Positions 8,512 to 16,513 of a stretch of DNA of 64,000 nucleotides are shown piece after piece. The stretch covers positions 62,001 to 126,000 of the forward strand of contig DATMRF010000117.1 of the NCBI GenBank assembly GCA_035566435.1, given 5' to 3'. Positions within the stretch are counted from its first letter, which is position 1. Each line of letters opens with the position of its first letter. A model generated the notes under the pieces. That model was given only the letters and a program-made list of their open reading frames with translations. It was not told the DNA's origin and ran no database searches. This DNA comes from DATMRF01 sp035566435. GTDB lineage: Bacteria; Verrucomicrobiota; Verrucomicrobiia; Limisphaerales; UBA8199. The translations under genes and the position numbers were made by a program.

Positions 8512-8754
8512 ATGAAGATGTTGTTTTTTTCGGCCGACGGCATGGAGGTGGAACAGGTGAGTCGCGAGTTCACCCAGGCTGGGATCGTCTGTGAGGTCCG
8601 CCACGGTAAGCGCAAGAATGGGTCTGTGCCCGACGTGGAGCTTTGGATTCGAAATGATGGCGACTGCCATCGGGCGTTTCTGCTTTGTGTGCGGCTTGGT
8701 ATCGGGTTCGCCCGGCGCCCCGCCGAGCGGGTGGAACTCGAATCCGACGGTTAA
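8512..8754 (+). CDS. Small protein, possibly DUF2007-like
   Basis: This is an 80-residue protein starting MKMLFFSADGMEVEQVSREF. The pattern of an N-terminal beta strand, a helix (GMEVEQVSREFTQAGI), a strand (VCEVRHG), and a WIRNDGDCHRAFLLCVRLGI segment resembles the ferredoxin-like signal-transducing fold of DUF2007 and small proteins common in Verrucomicrobiota. This comparison is from memory and is weak. It stands alone after the terminator at 8393-8425 and faces a convergent lipoprotein gene. Function is unknown. Confidence 0.55.
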   Translation: MKMLFFSADGMEVEQVSREFTQAGIVCEVRHGKRKNGSVPDVELWIRNDGDCHRAFLLCVRLGIGFARRPAERVELESDG

Positions 8755-8777
8755 GGCCTCCCGGGAACCCAGGAACG

Positions 8778-9350
8778 TCAAGGCGGAGCGGCTGCCTTGA
8801 CCCCGAGGCGGGCGGCCACTTCGCCCAGCAACTCATCGTAGGGCCGATGATGCATGTGACCGATTTTAATTTCCTCCTCGGCAGCGCTACCCCTATCCCG
8901 CACCAGCCAGGCGCGGCACTGAAGTCGAAAGGCCTCTTCTCCGACCGACACGATGGACGCCCGCACCCGAACCCAAATCGGTTCGTCAGGCAGCCATGAG
9001 CCGTAGGCCAGGTTGTTCATACCGCTGCCTTTCTTCTCGAATACTAGCCGGTCCAGCCCTGCCTCCGCCACCGTGTACTCATGTTTCTGGAATACCTCCC
9101 TCGTGACCTGGCCGATCTGGCCCGGAGTGTTGCCGCGCAGCACCACCGACGCCAGGATGGTGGAGTCCGCCTGCCCGGTGGAACGGCAGCCGACGGCTGT
9201 AATCCAGCACAGCAACCAGGCAATGCCGGCCCAGAAACGCAAGACCCCTCGCAGCGGGATTCGGTGAGCCGCGTTGGACGACTCGCCGAGGCTGCGTTCC
9301 TGGACCACTGCTCCGTCGCGTCGCTCAGATGTTATTTCACGCCCATGCAT
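8778..9350 (-). CDS. Predicted lipoprotein, unknown function
   Basis: The open frame is 190 residues. A hydrophobic segment ending AWLLCWITAVGC looks like a lipoprotein signal with the cysteine of the lipobox. The first 35 or so residues before it are long and polar for a signal peptide, so translation may begin at an internal start nearer 9255. The mature part (residues about 55-190) is soluble, with no recognised domain. It is convergent with the small gene at 8512-8754. Confidence 0.5.
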   Translation of the reverse strand: MHGREITSERRDGAVVQERSLGESSNAAHRIPLRGVLRFWAGIAWLLCWITAVGCRSTGQADSTILASVVLRGNTPGQIGQVTREVFQKHEYTVAEAGLDRLVFEKKGSGMNNLAYGSWLPDEPIWVRVRASIVSVGEEAFRLQCRAWLVRDRGSAAEEEIKIGHMHHRPYDELLGEVAARLGVKAAAPP

Positions 9351-9585
9351 GGACCAAGTGTATGGCCGGCGTCCCCTTGAGGCCAGTGGCTTTCCGGTTT
9401 TGGCCTTGACCCCGATTCCGCCCGCTCCTAGAAAGAGCGCGCATGCCGCTTCTCTACGCGCATTCTTCCGCTGCGAGCCGCAGCTTCCATAGTCTCAAAC
9501 CGGTCGCGTGTGCGAGTTCCAACTCTCCACCTTCAACCCGCGACCGGCAACCGACAGTGGGCCAACCCCTGAGCAATGACTGCTC

Positions 9586-10968
9586 ATGAATGTTCCGATC
9601 GAAACAGGAGCGTCGTCGTCGGCCACCCGCTCGCACGGCGGCGGTCTCCTGGTGCTTAGCGCGGTCGTGGCGGCGCTGGGCTCGTTCTTGTTCGGGTTCG
9701 ACACGGCTGTCATCTCCGGCACGACCGAGTCACTTCGCCAGGTTTTTTCGCTGAACGATAACCTGCTCGGATTCACCGTCTCCAGCGCCTTGCTTGGGAC
9801 CATGGTCGGCTCACTATCGGTCGGGCGCCCCGCCGATTGGTGGGGACGGCGGCCCGTGCTCGCGTGGCTCGCGGTCCTGTTTCTCGTTTCCGCCGCGGGA
9901 TGCGCTACCTCTTGGAACTGGTATGCGCTCCTCTTTTTCCGCTGGTTGGGTGGTATTGCCGTGGGCGCAGCGTCCGTGGTATGCCCAATGTACATCACGG
10001 AGATCGCCCCGGCCCGGAGACGCGGCTTGCTTGTCGCAGTGAGCCAATTGAACATCGTCGTGGGCATCCTGGCCGCCTATTTCTCGAATTACCTCGTCGA
10101 CCGCGTCCTGGGCGCTGAACAAACCGGTGCATGGCGTTGGATGTTTGGGGTGATGACTCTGCCGGCTTTGGCGTTCCTCGTAACCGCGGTCGTTATTCCC
10201 GAAAGTCCCCGCTGGCTTATCAAGCAAGACCGCCGAGCCGATGCGGAACGGGTTCTCGCCCGGTTTGGCCACGAGAATCCAGCGGAGGAGGCTCGGGAAA
10301 TCCATGAATCGCTCGCCCTGGAAACCTCCGGCCGGCACCAGCGGCTCTTTCAGCGAAAGTACCTTAAGCCGCTCCTGCTCGCCTGCATGATCGGCGCTTT
10401 CAACCAACTCGATGGCATTAACGCAGTGATTTATTACACCGCCGATATCTTCCGGATGGCCGGCGCGGACAAGGCTGGCGCTTTGATGCAGTCCGTCATC
10501 GTCGGACTCACCAATCTCGTCATGACTCTCGTCGCCATGGCGCTGATCGACCGTGTTGGGCGTAAGGCGCTCCTCCTGGTCGGTTCGGTCACCTTTGTGT
10601 TTTCGCATTTGCTCGCAGCGTGGGTATTCGCCACTCACGCGCAGGGTTGGATAGTAATCGCCGCAATGATGGGTGTGGTCGGTTCGCACGCCTACTCTCA
10701 GGGCGCGGTGGTTTGGGTGATCATCAATGAGCTCCTGCCAAATGCCGTGCGCGCCTCCGGCTCGGCGGTCGTGTGTTTCCTCATTTGGGTACTGTGCGCC
10801 GGGGTGAGTTGGTCATTCCCGGTCGTCGCCGCCGCTTCCGGCGCCTATGCGTTCGGTTTCTTCGCGCTGATGATGGTCCTCCAGTTCTTCCTCGTTCTTA
10901 AATACCTTCCCGAAACCAAAGGCATCTCCCTGGAGGAACTGCAGAAACGGCTGGGCGTGGCGGACTGA
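9586..10968 (+). CDS. MFS sugar porter (XylE/GalP-like)
   Basis: This is a 460-residue protein with about twelve hydrophobic segments. Sugar-porter signatures are present in order: GFDTAVISG in helix 1, RPADWWGRRP in the loop between helices 2 and 3, PESPRWLIKQ after helix 6, DRVGRKALLL after helix 8, and PETKGISLEEL at the C-terminus. The family consists mostly of proton-coupled sugar symporters of the inner membrane. The glutamine/asparagine-rich segment FNQLDGINAVIYY in helix 7 is the usual sugar-binding region. No neighbouring sugar-utilisation gene indicates the substrate. Confidence 0.9.
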   Translation: MNVPIETGASSSATRSHGGGLLVLSAVVAALGSFLFGFDTAVISGTTESLRQVFSLNDNLLGFTVSSALLGTMVGSLSVGRPADWWGRRPVLAWLAVLFLVSAAGCATSWNWYALLFFRWLGGIAVGAASVVCPMYITEIAPARRRGLLVAVSQLNIVVGILAAYFSNYLVDRVLGAEQTGAWRWMFGVMTLPALAFLVTAVVIPESPRWLIKQDRRADAERVLARFGHENPAEEAREIHESLALETSGRHQRLFQRKYLKPLLLACMIGAFNQLDGINAVIYYTADIFRMAGADKAGALMQSVIVGLTNLVMTLVAMALIDRVGRKALLLVGSVTFVFSHLLAAWVFATHAQGWIVIAAMMGVVGSHAYSQGAVVWVIINELLPNAVRASGSAVVCFLIWVLCAGVSWSFPVVAAASGAYAFGFFALMMVLQFFLVLKYLPETKGISLEELQKRLGVAD

Positions 10969-11042
10969 GCCGTGAGTCGTGGGTTGCTGGTGATTAGTAC
11001 TCGTCCTTCTCCGGCCACCATTTCACGCACCTGTCCGCCGTA

Positions 11043-11163
11043 GCCTAGGAGGCCGTGTGAAAACTCTGAAAACGACCACTGGCCGGATCGTTTATCAACG
11101 AGTTACAGAAGTTTATCAATGGCTTACGCAAGCGCATTTGAGTTTTCACACAGGCCCCTAGGC
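11043..11163. mobile_element. MITE-like element with 24-bp inverted ends
   Basis: The left end (11043-11066) reads GCCTAGG, then AGGCC, then GTGTGAAAACTC. The right end (11140-11163) is its imperfect inverse, GAGTTTTCACAC then AGGCCCCTAGGC. The 121-bp span encodes nothing and contains GTTTATCAA twice. This is the structure of a non-autonomous miniature element. It sits between the sugar porter and the lipid-kinase gene, both ending nearby, so no gene is interrupted. No clear target duplication was seen. Confidence 0.65.
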
Positions 11164-11193
11164 GAAGGCGGATCACGCTCTACGCTCCCTTCC

Positions 11194-12108
11194 TCACCGG
11201 TTCACCAGCACCCTTAGCGCCTTCGGCTGCACCACAAACCGCGCCGGCGTATAGCCGATGAGCTCCCCGTCCGCGGCCACCTCCAGCGTAGTGTCACCCT
11301 CTACGGTCAGTTCCGAAGCCATGAGATATCGGACCTTCGGATGGTCCGTATGCCGCCCCTGGCACACGCGCCGCAACTGCTTCACGGCTTCCCAACGGCC
11401 CAGCGCTTCGATCAGGTTGATATTCAGTCGCCCATCATCCATTCGTGCGCCAGGCGCCAGCTTCATCCCACCACCAGCGCATTCGCTGTTGCTGGCGCAG
11501 ACAAATAGAAACCGCTTTTCATCGACCTGCTGGTCATGCGTCACCCGCAACAACGGCGCGGCGTAGCTCCACAGGGCTCGGAACAGCCCCACCGGGTAGG
11601 CCAGTCGCTCGCCAAAGAGCCGCTTGATGGCGGGTGTCGTCCGCCTCAGGGATTCACTGGCAATGCCGACCCCGGCGAAAAGCAAAGCGTGCCGAACCAC
11701 TGCCTGGCGTTCCACCTGACACTCGACCCGGATCACATCGATCGACTGCATTCGTGTTCCGACGAAGGCCTGACGGGCCTTCGACAGGTCTCCGACGGCT
11801 AATGCGTCGCCGATGTCATTGCCGGTCCCTGTCGGCACCACACCCAGCGCGGACTTAGGGTTTCCGGCGCAAAGAATCCCACTGGCCACCTCGAAAGCCG
11901 TTCCGTCACCGCCGACCGCCATGAGCACTTCGTACTCGCCGGTTCGCTCGCGCGCAATCTGCATCGCCTCTCCCGCTCGGTTGGTGAAAACGTCCTCGAT
12001 AGGAAGACCATCGCGCTCCAGGCCGCTCTTGAATTGTTCCCACCGGGCTAGCCCGCGGCCCGCTCCGGCGACGGGATTGACAATAAAGAGCGCCCTCCGA
12101 GTCGTCAT
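11194..12108 (-). CDS. Diacylglycerol/lipid kinase family protein (YegS/LCB5-like)
   Basis: This is a 304-residue protein with the kinase signature of this family: NPVAGAGRG near the N-terminus (phosphate loop), AVGGDGTAFEVA at residues 64-75 (the GGDGT motif is at 66-70), and VVPTGTGNDIG shortly after. The C-terminal half forms the usual beta-sandwich (GGGMKLAPGARMDDGRL). Members phosphorylate diacylglycerol, sphingoid bases or related lipids with ATP. The start codon follows the stop of the downstream-coordinate gene by only 4 bases, so it is probably the second gene of a two-gene minus-strand unit with the mutarotase-like gene. Confidence 0.88.
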   Translation of the reverse strand: MTTRRALFIVNPVAGAGRGLARWEQFKSGLERDGLPIEDVFTNRAGEAMQIARERTGEYEVLMAVGGDGTAFEVASGILCAGNPKSALGVVPTGTGNDIGDALAVGDLSKARQAFVGTRMQSIDVIRVECQVERQAVVRHALLFAGVGIASESLRRTTPAIKRLFGERLAYPVGLFRALWSYAAPLLRVTHDQQVDEKRFLFVCASNSECAGGGMKLAPGARMDDGRLNINLIEALGRWEAVKQLRRVCQGRHTDHPKVRYLMASELTVEGDTTLEVAADGELIGYTPARFVVQPKALRVLVNR

Positions 12109-12112
12109 TAGT

Positions 12113-13162
12113 TCAGATCGGCAAACTCTCCGGCACCGACTCCGCCGGGAGCAAAAACAGTCTGTATTCCGCGGTCACACTTCCTCGCGCCGGGAGCCAT
12201 CGGTAGCCCGGCACGCCGAACAACCCGCCCCGCTCGATCATCGCCCGTCGGGTTTCTGGGAATGGTGACACTCCAAACTCCATTCCGCGCGTCAAGGTGA
12301 CACCATTCCACGGGCCTTGCGTGCGGCTGTAGTTCTCCTCCCAGATTCCGAGCCAGGGAAAATCCTTTTGTTTCCAGGCGTAGCCGAATGCGAGCTTGTG
12401 CGTCGGACTCCACGCCGCGAACCACGCGACTTCGCGGGCCGGGTCCATTAAATGTGTTGAGAACGCTCCGGACACTGGACGATTCGTAAACACTCGCAGG
12501 TCCTCCTCGCTCCCATTGGCGCAAGGAACCATCGGCCAGTTGAACTCCGCCCCGATCTTCATGTAACCCTTGCCGTTGGTGAAATCGCTTTCGGTCACTT
12601 TCGAACGCGTCGCCGTGGCCCGGAACTGGGTCCGTCCTTTTTCCAGGAACGGCGGTCCTAGCGTGACGTGCTGCGTCCACGCCAGGGGATGGTCTTGCGC
12701 GCTGAGGTTTTCGACCGTTTCCGCAACCGTCGCCACCCGGGACCCGGAGGGCAGGCGGATGCTGCGCCTGAAGCGGAGCCGTGCCTCGGCAAACTCCGCG
12801 CGCTGGGTCAGGGTGTCGCCCTCTACGGTGATCTCGTACCTGGACACCGGCGCCTCGCCATGAACGGTCATCCCCGCAGTCGCCTCGGCTTCGGACGGAC
12901 CGCCGAAATTGTCCGTGCACAGGTTGTGCCCTAGAATTCCCGCCAGCAGCTTGCTCTCTGCGTTGCCCCCGTATTGCGGATGCTTGTGCGGGTCGTAGTG
13001 CGACGGTTCCAGCGTCGGCCACGGCGGCGACCAGAGCGGGTTAACCTCACTGGCCCGATCGACTACCGCTGCGATGTGCCCGCCTTCGACGGTGACGATG
13101 ATTTCCAGCACGCCGTTGCTCAGCGCGCGCGCGCGCCGTCCGCGATACTCAGTTTCTTTCAT
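12113..13162 (-). CDS. Galactose-mutarotase-fold protein of unknown function
   Basis: Starting at ATG 13162 (MKETEYRGRRARAL) gives 349 residues; an upstream in-frame start at 13222 is less likely because it would reach nearly to the insertion-sequence target. The sequence has the strand-rich, aromatic-rich look of the aldose-epimerase/mutarotase superfamily (LWSPPWPTLEPSHYDP, HNLCTDNFGGPSEAE, LAWTQHVTLGPPF). Related proteins from Acidobacteria and Verrucomicrobia are usually annotated only as hypothetical. A carbohydrate-binding or epimerase role is an inference. It is followed closely by the lipid-kinase gene. Confidence 0.65.
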   Translation of the reverse strand: MKETEYRGRRARALSNGVLEIIVTVEGGHIAAVVDRASEVNPLWSPPWPTLEPSHYDPHKHPQYGGNAESKLLAGILGHNLCTDNFGGPSEAEATAGMTVHGEAPVSRYEITVEGDTLTQRAEFAEARLRFRRSIRLPSGSRVATVAETVENLSAQDHPLAWTQHVTLGPPFLEKGRTQFRATATRSKVTESDFTNGKGYMKIGAEFNWPMVPCANGSEEDLRVFTNRPVSGAFSTHLMDPAREVAWFAAWSPTHKLAFGYAWKQKDFPWLGIWEENYSRTQGPWNGVTLTRGMEFGVSPFPETRRAMIERGGLFGVPGYRWLPARGSVTAEYRLFLLPAESVPESLPI

Positions 13163-13219
13163 AGGTTCCCGGGCTCGGAGTGTCGTCCGGATCCTAGTCT
13201 CCTTGAGGAAGAAACCCAA

Positions 13220-13234
13220 CACTCTTTCTCCGCC
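13220..13234. repeat. Target-site duplication, left copy
   Basis: The 15 bases CACTCTTTCTCCGCC directly abut the left end of the insertion sequence and are repeated exactly at 14736-14750 on the right. Removing the element and one copy restores a continuous intergenic sequence. Confidence 0.85.
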
Positions 13235-13337
13235 TGTCGGAACTTAATGACAATGTCCCTATACCGACTTAATGGAAATGTCCCTATTGGTGCAGGGAGG
13301 CGTGGGCCATGCTGCACCGCACGTGGAGACATTGACA

Positions 13338-14708
13338 ATGAGTCGCAAAGAACGGGATCGAATGAAGATCATGGTGGGCGTGAAGGCCAAAGAACTAAGC
13401 CAAGTGCAGGCGGCCGAGCTAATGGGTTTGGGCTACCGGCAGGCCAAGCGGCTGTGGCGGCGCTATCAAGACCAAGGCGATGCTGGCCTGGTGCATCGGC
13501 TGCGCGGCAAACCTGGAATGCGGTGCAAGCCTGCGGCGTTGCGCACGGAGGTGCTCAAGCTCTGCGCCCAGGAACGCTACGCGGATTTTGGGCCGACTTT
13601 GCTAGCCGAGGAACTGCAGAAGAAAGGGATCGTGGTGGATCACGATACGGTGCGGCGATGGTTGTTGGCGAGCGGCAAGCGTACGGTGCGGCGGCGACGC
13701 CAACAACACCGGCAGTGGCGGGAGCGTAGACCGTGCTTTGGCGCGATGGTTCAACTGGATGGTTCACATCATGACTGGTTTGAAGGGCGGCGTGCCAAGT
13801 GCGTGTTGATGGTGATGGTGGACGACGCGACCAACCGTCTGCGGGCGCGTTTTAGCGAGGAAGAAACTACCCGGGCCAGCTACGATGTATTGGAGGCTTG
13901 GGTGCGCCAGAACGGGCTGCCTGGCAGTTTGTATGTGGACCGGGACAGTATCTATCGCTGCGAAGGCCAAGCCAGTGTGGCCGAGCAACTGGCCGGCCAG
14001 GAGCGCCAAACGCAATTTGGGCGGGCGATGGCGCAGTTGGGGGTGGAACTGATTTTGGCCAACAGTCCACAAGCCAAGGGGCGGGTGGAACGGATGAACG
14101 GAGTACTGCAAGACCGGCTGGTGAAGGCGCTGCGGTTGGCGGGGATCAGCGATGTGGAAGAGGCCAACCAGTTCCTGCAAACCACGTTCTTGGGCGAGTT
14201 CAACCGGCATTTTGAGCGGGCGGCAGCCAGCCCGATGGACGCGCACCGGGGGATCCCACGCAACTTGGACGAAGTGCTCAGTTGGGAGGAGCACCGGGTC
14301 GTGCAGCGAGACTGGACGGTGGGCTGTGAGGCCAAGTGGTATCAACTGGACCGTCAGCACGAGGCGCTGAGTCTGGCGGGCCGCAAGGTGGTGGTACGCA
14401 AGTTGCGCGACGGAAGGGTTCAACTGGTGTATCGGGCAAAGAAACTCCAATGGAAAGAACTGCCAAGCCGTCCCGCGCGGGTCCACAAGAGCCAAGCCGC
14501 GAGCCAAGTCAGAACGATAAAACCTCCTGCGGCGCAACACCCCTGGCGGCGTCCTCTTCTGCGTGGAGGACGGGCGACTCGGTTTGCTGTGGGGGATTCC
14601 GGTCGGTCTCCGCTTCGCTCCGACCTCCCTCCATCCCCCACAGCAAACCGAGGAAACAAACAGCTACTGGCAACTAACAAAAAAGGGACATTCTCTCCTA
14701 AGTTATAA
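13338..14708 (+). CDS. DDE transposase, ISNCY/IS1202-like
   Basis: From ATG 13338 (MSRKERDRMKIM) the protein has 456 residues; an in-frame ATG at 13272 is an alternative. The N-terminal part holds two helix-turn-helix units (SQVQAAELMGLGYRQAKRLW; FGPTLLAEELQKK...VRRWLL). The catalytic triad can be placed at D141 (VQLDGSHHDWF), D201 (YVDRDSIY) and E251 (KGRVERMNG). The last 60 residues after WKELPSRP are low-complexity and overlap a large inverted repeat at 14578-14652, so the functional protein may end earlier in related elements. The frame is intact, so the element may be active. Confidence 0.88.
   Translation: MSRKERDRMKIMVGVKAKELSQVQAAELMGLGYRQAKRLWRRYQDQGDAGLVHRLRGKPGMRCKPAALRTEVLKLCAQERYADFGPTLLAEELQKKGIVVDHDTVRRWLLASGKRTVRRRRQQHRQWRERRPCFGAMVQLDGSHHDWFEGRRAKCVLMVMVDDATNRLRARFSEEETTRASYDVLEAWVRQNGLPGSLYVDRDSIYRCEGQASVAEQLAGQERQTQFGRAMAQLGVELILANSPQAKGRVERMNGVLQDRLVKALRLAGISDVEEANQFLQTTFLGEFNRHFERAAASPMDAHRGIPRNLDEVLSWEEHRVVQRDWTVGCEAKWYQLDRQHEALSLAGRKVVVRKLRDGRVQLVYRAKKLQWKELPSRPARVHKSQAASQVRTIKPPAAQHPWRRPLLRGGRATRFAVGDSGRSPLRSDLPPSPTANRGNKQLLATNKKGTFSPKL
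14578..14652. repeat. Large nested inverted repeat at the 3' end of the transposase gene
   Basis: A perfect 20-bp inverted repeat (14578-14597 against 14633-14652, arms beginning CTCGGTTTGCTGTGGGG) encloses a 35-base loop. The loop itself holds a GGTCGG...CCGACC stem. It lies inside the transposase reading frame, so it would form a strong mRNA structure near the stop codon. It may act as the element's terminator or be a captured palindrome. Confidence 0.75.
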
Positions 14709-14735
14709 AGGGGACATTTCTATTAAGTTTTGACA

Positions 14736-14750
14736 CACTCTTTCTCCGCC
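14736..14750. repeat. Target-site duplication, right copy
   Basis: This is an exact repeat of 13220-13234, directly after the right end of the insertion sequence. Confidence 0.85.
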
Positions 14751-14784
14751 TTTACCTTCGCCCCACGCGGGCTATGCTCCTTCT

Positions 14785-15438
14785 ATGAGAAGCGCAGTGG
14801 CGGCGACCCTCGTCTTCGTGGCGGGCTTCATCATTATGGTGTTGGAGATCGTTGGCGCGCGTTTCCTGGCCCGCGACTTCGGAAACTCGTTTCATGTCTG
14901 GGTCAGCCAAATCGGCGTCGTCTTAATCGCGCTGGCATTGGGCTACTCTCTTGGGGGCGTCCTGGCTGACCGTTGGCGTCGCCTCTCTTTCCTGGCGGCC
15001 TTGCTCGCGCCCGCGGGCCTGCTGCTCGTTCTTATCCCAAACTGGGCTGCCCATCTGATCGATCCCATCATTTTACGGCACCCTCTCGATCAGCCCGTGC
15101 CGCAACTCTGGCAAAAGCTCGACCCCGTCCTGGGCAGTACGGTCGTCTTTCTGTTGCCCTGCGCTGCGCTCGCCACCCTTTCGCCCTATATGATCCGGTT
15201 GGCCACGCCCACCCTCGCCCAGGTGGGTCGCTCCAGCGGATTTATCATTGCTGCCAGCACCGTCGGCAGCATCGCCGGCGTCTTCGTCTCGGGATTGCTC
15301 TTCATTGACTATCTGCGGCTGTCGAGCATTTTTCGGGTCATGGGTGTGCTGACAATTTTCCTGGCGGTGCTCTGTGCATCCCTCGATCGCTGGTTGTTCC
15401 CGCGAGCACCCCTGGCCAACCCGAACTCCGGACAATGA
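14785..15438 (+). CDS. Membrane half of a spermidine-synthase-like protein
   Basis: This 217-residue protein has about six hydrophobic helices (TLVFVAGFIIMVLEIVGARF first). It resembles the membrane domain that in many bacteria is fused to a spermidine-synthase-like methyltransferase fold. The characteristic segments are MVLEIVGARFLARDFG, WVSQIGVVLIALALGYSLGG and FIIAASTVGSIAGVF. Here the soluble half is a separate gene that overlaps this stop by four bases (15435-15438), so the fused protein is split but kept translationally coupled. The substrate is unknown; the fold does not prove polyamine synthesis. The insertion sequence lies just upstream and could affect its promoter. Confidence 0.75.
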   Translation: MRSAVAATLVFVAGFIIMVLEIVGARFLARDFGNSFHVWVSQIGVVLIALALGYSLGGVLADRWRRLSFLAALLAPAGLLLVLIPNWAAHLIDPIILRHPLDQPVPQLWQKLDPVLGSTVVFLLPCAALATLSPYMIRLATPTLAQVGRSSGFIIAASTVGSIAGVFVSGLLFIDYLRLSSIFRVMGVLTIFLAVLCASLDRWLFPRAPLANPNSGQ

Positions 15439-16415
15439 ATCCAATGCGGCCACCTCTCCGGCAACTACCGTGGACCAAACCGGCCCAAAAGGTAATCAGC
15501 CTGCATTTGCTCTGCCTGCTGCTCGCACCTTCTTCGCACGCCGCCAACCAGGTTTTCGAGGCCACCTCTGCTTACCACCACATTCGCGTGGTCGATGACC
15601 GCGGCATACGAACGCTATTCTTCGACGACGCCATGGAAACGCGCATGTCACTGCAGGACCCTTCGCAGGGGCACTTCGAATACACTGAATATTTTCAAAT
15701 GCCCTGGCTCTGGAACACCCAGCTTACCCGCGTTCTCATGATCGGCCTGGGCGGCGGCAGCACTCAGCGGGCCTTCGAGCGCTATTACCCTGACGTTTCC
15801 GTCCAAAGTGTCGACATCGACCCGATCGTCGTGCAAGTCGCCCACAACTACTTCGGTTTCGTCGAATCCGAACGGCAGAAGGTAGCAACGGAGGACGGGC
15901 GGATGTTTTTGCGCCGCAGTCAGGCCCGTTACGATCTAATCATCCTCGACGCCTACGTCCAGGGTCGCTACGGCTCAAGCATCCCTCAACACCTCGCCAC
16001 TAAAGAGTTCTTTGAGCTGGCCCGCGACCATCTCAACAAGACCAACGGTATTGTCGCGTACAACGTCATCGGCAACATCAACGGCTGGCGTGCCAACGTC
16101 GTCGGCGCTCTTTATCGCACGCTGAAAAGCGTCTTTCCGCAGGTTTACGCTTTCCCGGCCGCCACGAGCCAGAACGTTGTCCTCCTCGCCACCACCGCTA
16201 CAGTTCGGGCTGACCTCAACGCCCTGCGCCAGCGGGCCGCCGTGCTCATTCAGGCGCGGCGGATCATTTCGCCCGGGTTCCTGCCACGACTCGATCGGTT
16301 CCAGCCCCAGCCGCCGCCCAACGCCCCAACCTGCCCGGTCCTCACCGACGACTTTGCGCCGGTCGAAGGTTTAGCCGCAGCCGCAGAAGGGCAGGGTGCC
16401 AGCTCACAGAGATAG
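15435..16415 (+). CDS. Spermidine synthase-like protein, exported or membrane-anchored
   Basis: This is a 326-residue protein. A hydrophobic N-terminal segment (ISLHLLCLLLAPSSHAANQ) suggests export or anchoring. The aminopropyltransferase/methyltransferase fold is shown by VLMIGLGGGSTQRAFERYY (nucleotide-binding loop), VQSVDIDPIVVQVAHNYF (acidic ribose-binding residue), EDGRMFLRR, and YDLIILDAYVQG. Together with the overlapping membrane gene at 14785 it forms the two-domain arrangement usually found as one protein. Exported SpeE-like proteins of this type have no settled reaction. Confidence 0.78.
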   Translation: MNPMRPPLRQLPWTKPAQKVISLHLLCLLLAPSSHAANQVFEATSAYHHIRVVDDRGIRTLFFDDAMETRMSLQDPSQGHFEYTEYFQMPWLWNTQLTRVLMIGLGGGSTQRAFERYYPDVSVQSVDIDPIVVQVAHNYFGFVESERQKVATEDGRMFLRRSQARYDLIILDAYVQGRYGSSIPQHLATKEFFELARDHLNKTNGIVAYNVIGNINGWRANVVGALYRTLKSVFPQVYAFPAATSQNVVLLATTATVRADLNALRQRAAVLIQARRIISPGFLPRLDRFQPQPPPNAPTCPVLTDDFAPVEGLAAAAEGQGASSQR

Positions 16416-16513
16416 CCTTCGTGCCACGTTGCGACGAATCTGCCCGCCGACTGTGGACTCTGGACCTTAGCCTTGGGGCTCGCGCCTTGAGACTTGAGAC
16501 TTGAGACTAACCC

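Larger units (their letters stand above)
13235..14735 (+). mobile_element. Complete insertion sequence, ISNCY/IS1202-like, 1,501 bp
   Basis: The ends are TGTC...GACA. The left end (TGTCGGAACTTAAT, then AATGTCCC) and the inverse of the right end (TGTCAAAACTTAAT, then AATGTCCC) match, and each end carries a second internal AATGTCCC box, giving two subterminal repeats per side. A perfect 15-bp duplication flanks the element (13220-13234 and 14736-14750). One transposase gene fills it. Long target duplications are a feature I associate with IS1202-type elements, but exact family placement needs a database match. It landed between two divergent genes and breaks neither. Confidence 0.88.
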
